Part shown: positions 1 through 4,730 of the stretch, piece after piece
Layout of the letters: each line of letters opens with the position of its first letter
How positions within the stretch are numbered: the first letter of the stretch is position 1
Origin: Verrucomicrobiota bacterium
GTDB lineage: Bacteria; Verrucomicrobiota; Verrucomicrobiia; Opitutales; UBA953
NCBI GenBank assembly: GCA_005798925.1
Contig: SYID01000190.1
Span: forward strand, 1 to 6,457
Direction of reading: 5' to 3'
DNA length: 6,457 nucleotides
The notes under the pieces: generated by a model
Database searches by the model: none
Told to the model about the DNA's origin: nothing
What the model saw: only the letters and a program-made list of their open reading frames with translations
Made by a program: the position numbers and the translations under genes

Positions 1-8
1 GCAGGCTA

Positions 9-43
9 CCGCACGTGGAGGCGAATTTCGCGGGCACGTGCGG
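9..43. repeat. Nested inverted repeat downstream of the gbsR-like gene
   Basis: A perfect 9-base inverted repeat, CCGCACGTG (9-17) and CACGTGCGG (35-43), encloses a second short one, GCGAA-T-TTCGC (21-31). It starts about 38 nt past the stop of the regulator gene on the minus strand, so it could fold as a 3' hairpin there. No T-run follows on either strand, so it is not a canonical intrinsic terminator. Each arm contains CACGTG, itself a palindrome, so a protein-binding dyad is also possible. What lies to the left of the window is unknown. Confidence 0.5.
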
Positions 44-80
44 AAAGAGAAGACTGTCACCGGCCGAGCCGGCAGAAAGG

Positions 81-632
81 TCAGGCGCCCGGAGGCGGAA
101 GGAGCAAAGGTGCGAGCTCGAGGGCTCGATTATTCCAACGGTTGAGCCGGGTGAGGCGTTCGATCACTTCGGGTTGATCGCCACGCGCTTGGGCGGCGGC
201 GAGGATACGTCGCAAAGAAGGTTGGGCGCGTTCCAGGGTGGGCAGGACTTGACTGCGCAAGAGCGCGACTAATGAAGCCGCCAGCGAGGGGGTCGGCTGC
301 CAGCGTTCACGGCGGGAACCCGGGGCCTTGAGAGCCAGGATCATCTCATGGTCTCTTAAAAACTTAAGTCCTTGACTGACAGAGCCTTTGCTAATGCCAA
401 GGCGCCCCTGAATATGGTCGAAATCCAAGGCCTCCGGGGAGGCATAGAGCAGCGCATAGATTTCGGCGACGGAGCGGGGAACGCCGATGATGGCTGCCAT
501 CCGGACGAAGAAGTCCGTCAATTCGATCTCGTGAGCATCAAGCGGGCGAAAAGTAGGACGACTCGGGCGACGTCCGGCAGACTTTTCAGAGGGGGGTTTC
601 ATCAACATTTCCGTGGTTTTTCGGGGCGCCAT
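81..632 (-). CDS. GbsR/MarR-family winged-helix transcriptional regulator
   Basis: Predicted DNA-binding repressor of 183 residues, close to the usual size of GbsR/MarR-like proteins (COG1510 type). A basic, proline-rich tail (about 1-30) is followed by a helix reading FFVRMAAIIGVPRSVAEIYALLY (41-63) and the helix-turn-helix HIQGRLGISKGSVSQGLKFL (73-92), the conserved core of the family. The wing and basic patch are near SRRERW (106-111), and C-terminal helices (118-175) probably dimerise. Family members respond to osmolytes or other small ligands; nothing here shows the ligand. The start is uncertain: the ATG at 632 has only a weak GAAG upstream, and in-frame ATGs at 608 and 602 are alternatives that would drop 8 or 10 residues. 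An operator-like palindrome sits just upstream, suggesting autoregulation. Codon use (TTT, TTA, AGA, ATT, CTT) is more relaxed than in the rest of the window. No target gene is adjacent inside the window. Confidence 0.85.
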   Translation of the reverse strand: MAPRKTTEMLMKPPSEKSAGRRPSRPTFRPLDAHEIELTDFFVRMAAIIGVPRSVAEIYALLYASPEALDFDHIQGRLGISKGSVSQGLKFLRDHEMILALKAPGSRRERWQPTPSLAASLVALLRSQVLPTLERAQPSLRRILAAAQARGDQPEVIERLTRLNRWNNRALELAPLLLPPPGA

Positions 633-637
633 GACAC

Positions 638-653
638 TTCAATATTTTTTGAA
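638..653. promoter_or_regulatory. Palindromic operator candidate in front of the gbsR-like gene
   Basis: TTCAA-N6-TTGAA is a perfect 5+5 dyad with an all A/T centre. It ends 5 nt from the ATG at 632 and overlaps the weak GAAG ribosome-binding sequence. A short, symmetric, AT-centred site at the start of a MarR/GbsR-type gene is the usual place for autoregulation, so binding here could block both transcription and ribosome entry. No second copy was noticed in the window. Confidence 0.5.
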
Positions 654-669
654 CCAAAGCAAGGCGTAA

Positions 670-675
670 TGTGAA
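670..675 (-). promoter_or_regulatory. Possible -35 element of the gbsR-like gene
   Basis: On the minus strand TTCACA matches five of six bases of TTGACA. At a 17-nt spacing the -10 position falls on TCAAAA, a weak match that overlaps the palindrome at 638-653. The match is only suggestive, and the real start point could be different. Confidence 0.25.
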
Positions 676-694
676 TAACCCCGGAAATCGGAGC

Positions 695-715
695 CCGCCC
701 CTTCTTGGGGGGCGG
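695..715 (-). terminator. GC-rich hairpin downstream of tRNA-Glu
   Basis: CCGCCCC (695-701) and GGGGCGG (709-715) form a perfect 7-bp stem with a 7-nt loop. It begins about 20 nt past the CCA end of the tRNA in the direction of tRNA transcription. The stem is strong but is not followed directly by a T-run; the minus strand continues GCTCCGATTT. It most likely ends or processes the tRNA transcript and insulates the regulator gene downstream. Confidence 0.5.
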
Positions 716-734
716 ATTCGTCAAAGCTTCCACC

Positions 735-812
735 TGGCGCCCCCTTGGGGATTCGAACCCCAGTTACCTCAGTGAAAACGAGGTGTCCTGGACCGGGCTA
801 GACGAAGGAGGC
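735..812 (-). tRNA. tRNA-Glu (anticodon TTC)
   Basis: All arms fold on the minus strand. The acceptor stem is GCCTCCT (806-812) with AGGGGGC (739-745), one G-T pair. The D-arm is GTCT/AGGAC type with a loop of about ten bases. The anticodon arm is CCTCG-TTTTCAC-TGAGG, giving anticodon TTC and reading GAA/GAG. The T-arm is TGGGG-TTCGAAT-CCCCA, the discriminator is G, and CCA is encoded (735-737). The sequence follows the bacterial tRNA-Glu pattern closely, including TCGTCTAG at the start and the AGGACACC segment. The gene stands alone, with its own promoter upstream and a hairpin downstream. Confidence 0.97.
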
Positions 813-829
813 GGTCGGTGGAAGTGAGG

Positions 830-857
830 AAAGTAGGAACGATGTCCCTCTGGTCAA
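830..857 (-). promoter_or_regulatory. Promoter of tRNA-Glu
   Basis: On the minus strand TTGACC (852-857) is followed after 16 nt by TACTTT (830-835). The -35 hexamer is strong (five of six); the -10 is weak (three of six). The predicted start is about ten bases upstream of the mature tRNA 5' end at 812, a normal leader for RNase P processing. It lies between the stop of the small membrane-protein gene (887) and the tRNA, so the tRNA need not depend on read-through. Confidence 0.5.
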
Positions 858-886
858 GTTTTTAGAAAAGCCCCCTCGCCGCCGAA

Positions 887-1069
887 TCAGCGGCCGAAGA
901 GGCTACGGTCTTCGTAGGGATTCGGGGATTTACCCCCGGACTTCGCGCCATGGAGGCGCTGTTGCTGGACGCCATACCAGGCCATGCCGGCGGCCGAAAG
1001 GATGAAGGCCACCAGAAAAGCACGGATCGCCCATTTGCGGGCCGGGGAAGGTTCGGGGAGGTCGCTCAT
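887..1069 (-). CDS. Small single-pass membrane protein, function unknown
   Basis: A 60-residue protein I do not recognise. It has a short polar N-terminus (MSDLPEPSPARKW), one hydrophobic helix at about 15-34 (IRAFLVAFILSAAGMAWYGV), and a polar, basic C-terminal tail ending NPYEDRSLFGR. The basic residues before the helix and the short tail fit a single-pass inner-membrane protein. The start is chosen because GGGAGG (1074-1079, minus strand) lies 4 nt before the ATG at 1069; an ATG immediately upstream (1072) is possible but only 1 nt from that sequence. A longer reading from a TTG at 1087 would place the ribosome-binding sequence inside the gene and is unlikely. It is divergent from the response regulator and upstream of tRNA-Glu, and neither neighbour points to a role. 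Confidence 0.7.
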   Translation of the reverse strand: MSDLPEPSPARKWAIRAFLVAFILSAAGMAWYGVQQQRLHGAKSGGKSPNPYEDRSLFGR

Positions 1070-1100
1070 CATGCCTCCCATTAGCAATGGTTAATCGGGC

Positions 1101-1128
1101 TTGGCAATCCTCCGCCCTTTTTTACATA
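1101..1128 (+). promoter_or_regulatory. Candidate promoter of the response-regulator gene
   Basis: TTGGCA (1101-1106) is five of six to the -35 consensus. After 16 nt comes TACATA (1123-1128), part of the palindrome ACATATGT (1124-1131). The transcript would have a leader of about 35 nt with no clear Shine-Dalgarno sequence before the ATG at 1169. The same bases read on the other strand give TTGCCA (1102-1107), a possible -35 for the divergent small gene. Confidence 0.35.
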
Positions 1129-1168
1129 TGTCTCCACCCCTTAGTCTTACCCCCTTCCAAGATTCTGC

Positions 1169-1939
1169 ATGTGCTCCAAGCAGAAGCCCTTGGTGGTCAT
1201 CATTGAAGATGACCGCAGCCTCGCCGCCGCGGTCGCCGACCAACTCCTGACCGCCGGGCTCTCCACCCAGGTATTCCACAAAGGCGCGACCGCGCTCCGG
1301 TTCGTCGGGGAGTCCTACGTGCACCTCGTCCTGCTCGACCCGGCGTTGCCCGACCTCGACGGCTTCGCCGTGCTCGAAGAGATCAGCCGTCTGCCGCATC
1401 CGCCGGCCGTGGTCTTCCTCTCGGGCCAGCGCGACGGAGCCATCGCCGCCAAGGCGCTCGACGCCGGCGCCGACGACTTCATCGCCAAGCCGCATCACCC
1501 CGAGGAGCTCGTCGCGCGCATCCGCGCGGTGCTCCGCCGGAGCGAGACCGCCGGCGACAGCCGCCTGACCGGCAACGCCGCGCTCGGCACCGGCGTGTTC
1601 CTGTTCAACGGCGCCGAAGTCCATCCGGAGCGGCTCGAGCTCGTCTTCCCGGGCGGGCGGTCGCGCAAGCTCGGCCGCAAGGAGCTCGGCATCCTTTACC
1701 ACCTGCACGCCAATCCGGGCGTCATCATCAGCCGCCACAGCCTGATCCACGCGGTGTGGGGCGTGCACGCCGACATCCGCAGCCGCTCGCTCGACCAGTA
1801 CGTCGCCAAGATCCGGGAGGCGTTCCAAGACCATGGCCGCAAGCTCGACTGCCTGCGCACGATCCATGGCATCGGGTATTGGTACGAACCCGTCGCGGCC
1901 GCCCCTGAAAACGGCGGACGAAAGGGCCGGCGGGCTTGA
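1169..1939 (+). CDS. OmpR/PhoB-family two-component response regulator
   Basis: A 256-residue cytoplasmic transcription factor. The receiver domain (about 7-124) has the acidic pair EDD (13-15), the phospho-acceptor Asp57 in LVLLDPALPDLDG, Ser85 in VVFLSG and Lys107 in DDFIAKP, so all residues needed for phosphorylation and switching are present. A linker (125-148) leads to a winged-helix output domain (about 150-240) with the family's GRKELGILYHLH and DQYVAKIREAF segments and a C-terminal hairpin ending TIHGIGYWYEP. The tail (241-256) is basic and disordered. The length is slightly above the usual 225-240 residues because of the linker and tail. No histidine kinase lies in the window, so its signal is unknown. 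No Shine-Dalgarno sequence is visible at the chosen ATG, but the receiver needs this N-terminus. The glutaredoxin gene follows after 31 nt and may be cotranscribed. Confidence 0.93.
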   Translation: MCSKQKPLVVIIEDDRSLAAAVADQLLTAGLSTQVFHKGATALRFVGESYVHLVLLDPALPDLDGFAVLEEISRLPHPPAVVFLSGQRDGAIAAKALDAGADDFIAKPHHPEELVARIRAVLRRSETAGDSRLTGNAALGTGVFLFNGAEVHPERLELVFPGGRSRKLGRKELGILYHLHANPGVIISRHSLIHAVWGVHADIRSRSLDQYVAKIREAFQDHGRKLDCLRTIHGIGYWYEPVAAAPENGGRKGRRA

Positions 1940-1952
1940 TTCTCCGCGGAAG

Positions 1953-1970
1953 GCCTCCATTGATGGAGGC
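1953..1970 (+). promoter_or_regulatory. Hairpin that encloses the glutaredoxin ribosome-binding sequence
   Basis: GCCTCCAT (1953-1960) and ATGGAGGC (1963-1970) are perfect complements separated by TG. In RNA the innermost pair would open, leaving about 7 bp around a 4-nt loop. The 3' arm carries GGAGG (1965-1969) and ends directly at the ATG at 1971, so folding would hide the ribosome-binding sequence. No T-run follows, so it is not a standard terminator for the response-regulator gene. GGAGG is only 1 nt from the ATG, which is unusually tight. Confidence 0.55.
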
Positions 1971-2306
1971 ATGGACATCCGTTGTTACCTCAAACCCAGC
2001 TGCGGCTGGAGCAACGGCGTGCGCGCCATCATGGCGAAGTACGCCCTGAACTACGTGGACGTGGACATCATCAACAACCCGGCGAACTACGCCGAAATGG
2101 TCGAGAAATCCGGTCAGCGCCTGTCGCCGTGCGTCGAGATCGACGGCGTCATGCTGCCCGACATCTCCGGCGCCGAGGTCGAACAGTATCTCCTGGCCAA
2201 CCAGCTCGTCGTCCCGAACGACAAGGCCCCTGCCGTGCCGATCGACGCCCCGTGCACCGACGAGGAGCACGAGAAGATGCGGATCAAGACGATCCGGTTC
2301 TTCTGA
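1971..2306 (+). CDS. Monothiol-type glutaredoxin
   Basis: A 111-residue thioredoxin-fold protein of the glutaredoxin family, expected to use glutathione or a similar thiol in the cytoplasm. Strand MDIRCYLKPS is followed by the active site Cys11-Gly-Trp-Ser14, so the second cysteine of dithiol glutaredoxins is absent. The motif resembles the CGFS motif of monothiol glutaredoxins, which often handle Fe-S clusters. Lys8 sits where glutathione-binding lysines occur. The cis-proline loop is LSPCVEIDG (Pro53), with Cys54 directly after the proline, which is uncommon. A helix (ISGAEVEQYLLAN, 65-77) completes the fold, and a charged tail of about 25 residues carrying Cys95 follows. The open frame extends upstream to 1833 inside the response-regulator gene, but homologous sequence begins only at the ATG at 1971. 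Whether it binds a cluster or reduces disulfides cannot be decided from sequence. Confidence 0.82.
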   Translation: MDIRCYLKPSCGWSNGVRAIMAKYALNYVDVDIINNPANYAEMVEKSGQRLSPCVEIDGVMLPDISGAEVEQYLLANQLVVPNDKAPAVPIDAPCTDEEHEKMRIKTIRFF

Positions 2307-2441
2307 GCGCGGAAGCGCCTAGGTATTGGCGGTTAGCGGTTGGCGGATAGATCCGAATCAAAGGGAAACCGGAGACCGGATGAGAAGCAGTGCAAAGGTG
2401 AGATTAGGGCTAGAGCCAGAGCTAGGGCTGGGGCTAGAAAA

Positions 2442-2590
2442 CTTTTCTGGTCTCGGGTCTCAGCCGTCGGGATCCAGGTTCAGGTATTCAGGTTCGGGGG
2501 CAGGTTCAGGATCTGAATTCTGCCCGCACCCGCACCTGTGCCTGACAACCCGAACCAGTGGCCTGAGGGCCGAGACCTGTGACCCGAAAA
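2442..2590. repeat. Long imperfect inverted repeat
   Basis: Matching segments occur in mirrored order on both sides of a centre near GAATTC (2515-2520). TTTTC (2443-2447) pairs with GAAAA (2586-2590), GGTCTCGG (2449-2456) with CCGAGACC (2570-2577), CTCAG (2459-2463, reading CTCAGCC) with the complement in GGCCTGAGG (2560-2568), GGTTCGGG (2491-2498) with CCCGAACC (2549-2556), and TTCAGG (2505-2510) approximately with CCTGACA (2541-2547). Pairing is interrupted by small unequal loops, so the whole is an imperfect palindrome of about 150 nt. It could fold in RNA as a 3' structure of the glutaredoxin transcript or of the convergent operon transcript. Confidence 0.55.
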
Positions 2591-2703
2591 TGTATCCCGC
2601 TTTTGCGCTTAGCAGGCATGTCGTGACGCGGTCCCGACCCTACCTGAGGCAGCCATGCTGGCACTACCCCAATACTCTATACTCCATACTCTCCGCCGCA
2701 TCT

Positions 2704-2720
2704 CCGCGCCGACGGCGCGG
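2704..2720 (-). terminator. Hairpin directly after the aminotransferase stop
   Basis: CCGCGCC (2704-2710) and GGCGCGG (2714-2720) form a perfect 7-bp, all-GC stem with a 3-nt loop. On the minus strand it starts at the base after the TAA stop (2721-2723). No T-run follows, so it may act as a 3' stabilising or Rho-assisted end rather than a classical intrinsic terminator of the operon. Confidence 0.45.
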
Positions 2721-3884
2721 TTACTCCGCCTTCCCCGACGCGAAATCGGCGAGCGAGTCCGCGACCCATTGGCGCTGCTCGGGAGTGAGCTCGGGAAAGA
2801 TCGGGATGCTGAGCACCTCGCCGGCGAGCCGCTCGGAGACGGGCACGCGGTCGCCGCCGCGATAACCCGCGCCCGCGAAGCATTCCTGACGGTGGAGCGG
2901 GATGGGGTAGTAGATCTCGCAGCCGATCTTGCGCGCCGTGAGGAAGGCCTTGAGCGCGTCGCGCCGGCCGCCCGGCACGCGGAGCGTGAACTGGTTCCAG
3001 ATGCCTTGGCCGGAGAAATCGACCGGCAGGAGGACCTTCGCGGCCTTGTCGGCGCCGGGACGGTTCTCGGCGACGCCGGGGCGGCCCTTGAGCGCCGAGT
3101 GGTAGAACAGCGCGTTGCCCGCGCGGGCGCAGTTGTAGCCGGGCAGCTGCGGCAGCTTCAGGTGGAGCAACGCCGCCTGGAGCGGGTCCATGCGGAAGTT
3201 CGCGCCGACTTCGCGGTGGTGGTACTTCGGCTGCATCCCGTGCACGCGCAGGATGCGGGCGCGCTCGGCGAGCGCGTCGTCCTGCGTCGTGACGAGGCCC
3301 GAGTCGCCCATGCCGCCGAGGTTCTTGGACGGGAAGAAGCTCGTCGCGCCGAAATCGCCGGCCGACATGGTCGGGCGGCCCTTCCAGCGCGCGCCCATGG
3401 ACTGGGCGGCGTCCTCGACCACCCGGAGCTTGTGGGCGGCGGCGAAAGCCTGCACGGCGTCGAGGTCGCAGGACTGGCCGAACAGGTGCACCGGCATGAT
3501 CACGCGGGCGCGCGGGCCGGTCTTCCGGGCGGCGTCCGCGAGGTCGAGGTTGAAGGTGTGCGGGTCGACGTCGACCCAGACCGGCGTCGCGCCCAGGCGG
3601 GCGACGGAGCCGGCGGTCGCGAAGAACGTGAACGAGGGGATGAGGACCTCGTCGCCTTCGCCGACGCCGAGGGCCATGAGCGCGAGCAGGAGCGCATCGG
3701 TGCCGGAGGAGACGCCGAAGGCGTGCTTCACGCCGAGGAACGCGGCGCAGTCCTGCTCGAAGGCCTCGAGGCGCGGCCCCATGATGAACTGGTTGGAGCG
3801 GAGCACGTCGCGGAAAGCGGCCTCGAACTGGGCCTCGAGGGCGCGATTCTGCGGACCGAGGTCAAGGAGCGGGACGTTCGTCAT
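2721..3884 (-). CDS. DegT/DnrJ/EryC1/StrS-family PLP aminotransferase
   Basis: A 387-residue enzyme of the fold-type I PLP family that transfers an amino group, usually from glutamate, to a keto-sugar nucleotide. It starts with the typical VPLLDLGPQNRAL segment. The PLP phosphate-binding SSGTDAL is at 59-65, the Asp that contacts the cofactor nitrogen is Asp158 in VVEDAAQSMGA, and the Schiff-base lysine is Lys187 in SFFPSKNLGGMGD. Later family segments ANFRMDPLQAALL (228-240), IWNQFTLRV (295-303) and YYPIPLH (325-331) are intact, and the length is normal. I start at the ATG at 3884; a GTG at 3905 would add seven residues not expected from the family. A GGGAG lies 14 nt upstream, farther than ideal. 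It follows lgt by 42 nt on the same strand. WbpE-like or deoxysugar aminotransferases are the closest type; the substrate is not readable because no sugar-nucleotide genes are nearby. Confidence 0.93.
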   Translation of the reverse strand: MTNVPLLDLGPQNRALEAQFEAAFRDVLRSNQFIMGPRLEAFEQDCAAFLGVKHAFGVSSGTDALLLALMALGVGEGDEVLIPSFTFFATAGSVARLGATPVWVDVDPHTFNLDLADAARKTGPRARVIMPVHLFGQSCDLDAVQAFAAAHKLRVVEDAAQSMGARWKGRPTMSAGDFGATSFFPSKNLGGMGDSGLVTTQDDALAERARILRVHGMQPKYHHREVGANFRMDPLQAALLHLKLPQLPGYNCARAGNALFYHSALKGRPGVAENRPGADKAAKVLLPVDFSGQGIWNQFTLRVPGGRRDALKAFLTARKIGCEIYYPIPLHRQECFAGAGYRGGDRVPVSERLAGEVLSIPIFPELTPEQRQWVADSLADFASGKAE

Positions 3885-3926
3885 GGCGCATCGGGCTTCT
3901 CCCACCGACGGCCCGCACGGGCAACA

Positions 3927-4730
3927 TCATTCAGCGCGGCGGCGCGGTCGCAGGACGAGGAACAGGCCCGCGGCGGCGAGAGGCAGCGTCCAGAACTGGC
4001 CGGCGGTGAGCCCGAGGACATGGCCGTCTTCCGGCACGCGGAAAGCTTCGCAGACGATGCGGGCGGCGGAATAAAGCAGGAGGAATTCCCCGGCGAGGCG
4101 GCCCGGCGGCAGGCGGCGCGGGTAACGCCACCAGACCCAGAGCAGCGGCAGCAGGCCCTCGCCGAAGGCCTCGTAGAGCTGCGACGGGTGGCGCGGCGCG
4201 GCACCTTCGCGCGGGAAGACCACCGCCCAAGGGACGTCCGCCGGCCGGCCGACGAGCTCGGCGTTCACGAAGTTCGCGAGGCGGCCGAAGAAGATCCCCG
4301 CCGGCGCCAGCGCGCAGAGCAGGTCGCCTACCGGAAGGAAATCCGCGCGGGCGCGGCGCGCGAACCAGAGGCCCGCGAGGCACACGCCGAGGAAGCCGCC
4401 GTGGCTGGCCATGCCGCCCTGCCAGACGCGGAAGACCATCAGCGGATCGGCGGCGAACTCGTCGCGGGCGTACAGGAAGACATGGCCCAGCCGGCCCCCG
4501 GCGATGACGCCGACCATCACCGCGGTGATCAGCGCGGACTCGTCCTGGGCCGAACGCAGCGGCGTGAGGCCCGCGCGGCGCCAGCGGCCGAGCAGCCAGG
4601 CCGCGACGACGAAGCCGGCCGCGTAGGCGAGCCCATACCAATGCACGCCGCGCAGGCCCCAGCTTTCCGGGAAACGGATCGCGACCGGGTCGAGGTCGTG
4701 CGTCCAGTAGGCCGGCGCCGAGGAGATCAT
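3927..4730 (-). CDS. lgt: Phosphatidylglycerol--prolipoprotein diacylglyceryl transferase
   Basis: A 267-residue integral inner-membrane enzyme that transfers the diacylglyceryl group of phosphatidylglycerol to the lipobox cysteine of prolipoproteins, the first step of lipoprotein maturation. It begins with HDLDPVAIRF (11-20) and has about seven hydrophobic helices. Conserved motifs in order are HWYGLAY (30-36, with Tyr32), GGRLGHVFLY (78-87), WQGGMASHGG (103-112, with the essential-type His110), GRLANFVNAELVGR (149-162, with Arg150 and Asn153), RHPSQLYEAFGEG (180-192) and ARIVCEAFRVPE (223-234, with Arg224). By motif alignment these match Tyr26, His103, Arg143, Asn146 and Arg239 of the E. 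coli enzyme. Two glycines of the signature motif are alanines (152, 157). The ATG overlaps the stop of the upstream CBS-protein gene as ATGA, implying translational coupling. Confidence 0.96.
   Translation of the reverse strand: MISSAPAYWTHDLDPVAIRFPESWGLRGVHWYGLAYAAGFVVAAWLLGRWRRAGLTPLRSAQDESALITAVMVGVIAGGRLGHVFLYARDEFAADPLMVFRVWQGGMASHGGFLGVCLAGLWFARRARADFLPVGDLLCALAPAGIFFGRLANFVNAELVGRPADVPWAVVFPREGAAPRHPSQLYEAFGEGLLPLLWVWWRYPRRLPPGRLAGEFLLLYSAARIVCEAFRVPEDGHVLGLTAGQFWTLPLAAAGLFLVLRPRRRAE

Larger units (their letters stand above)
2307..2720. repeat. Gene-free region of mixed short tandem repeats
   Basis: This 414-nt stretch between convergent genes has no credible gene. It is a patchwork of different short tandem repeats: heptamer TTRGCGG three times (2326-2346), heptamer ACCGGAK twice (2368-2381), hexamers of GCYRGR type five times (2409-2438), heptamer GGTCTCR twice (2449-2462), AGGTTC-type units (2476-2513), CCGCAC twice (2524-2535) and heptamer ATACTCY three times (2672-2692). 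Units differ in sequence but are almost all 6 or 7 nt long. A frame open on the plus strand translates to low-complexity Gly/Ser-rich sequence that only mirrors the repeats. GC content and composition differ clearly from the flanking coding DNA. Confidence 0.75.

Noticed and set aside
372..674. Plus-strand open frame of 100 codons opposite the gbsR-like gene
   Set aside because: No recognisable motif and fully antisense to a protein with a clear helix-turn-helix.
1091..1978. Long minus-strand open frame of 295 codons
   Set aside because: It is the antisense shadow of the response-regulator gene. The protein is a low-order Val/Ala/Glu/Arg mix with no family motifs, whereas the plus strand has an intact receiver and winged-helix domain.
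2306..2318. GCGC-GGAA-GCGC hairpin as glutaredoxin terminator
   Set aside because: The stem has only four pairs and no T-run follows, so it is too weak to call, despite its GNRA-type loop.
2672..2692. ATACTCY heptamers as a CRISPR-like array
   Set aside because: Units are 7 nt and directly adjacent with no spacers, and no cas gene is present; it is an ordinary short tandem repeat.
2326..2865. Plus-strand open frame of 179 codons through the repeat region
   Set aside because: Its Gly/Ser/Leu-rich translation simply follows the hexamer repeats, then runs antisense into the aminotransferase gene.
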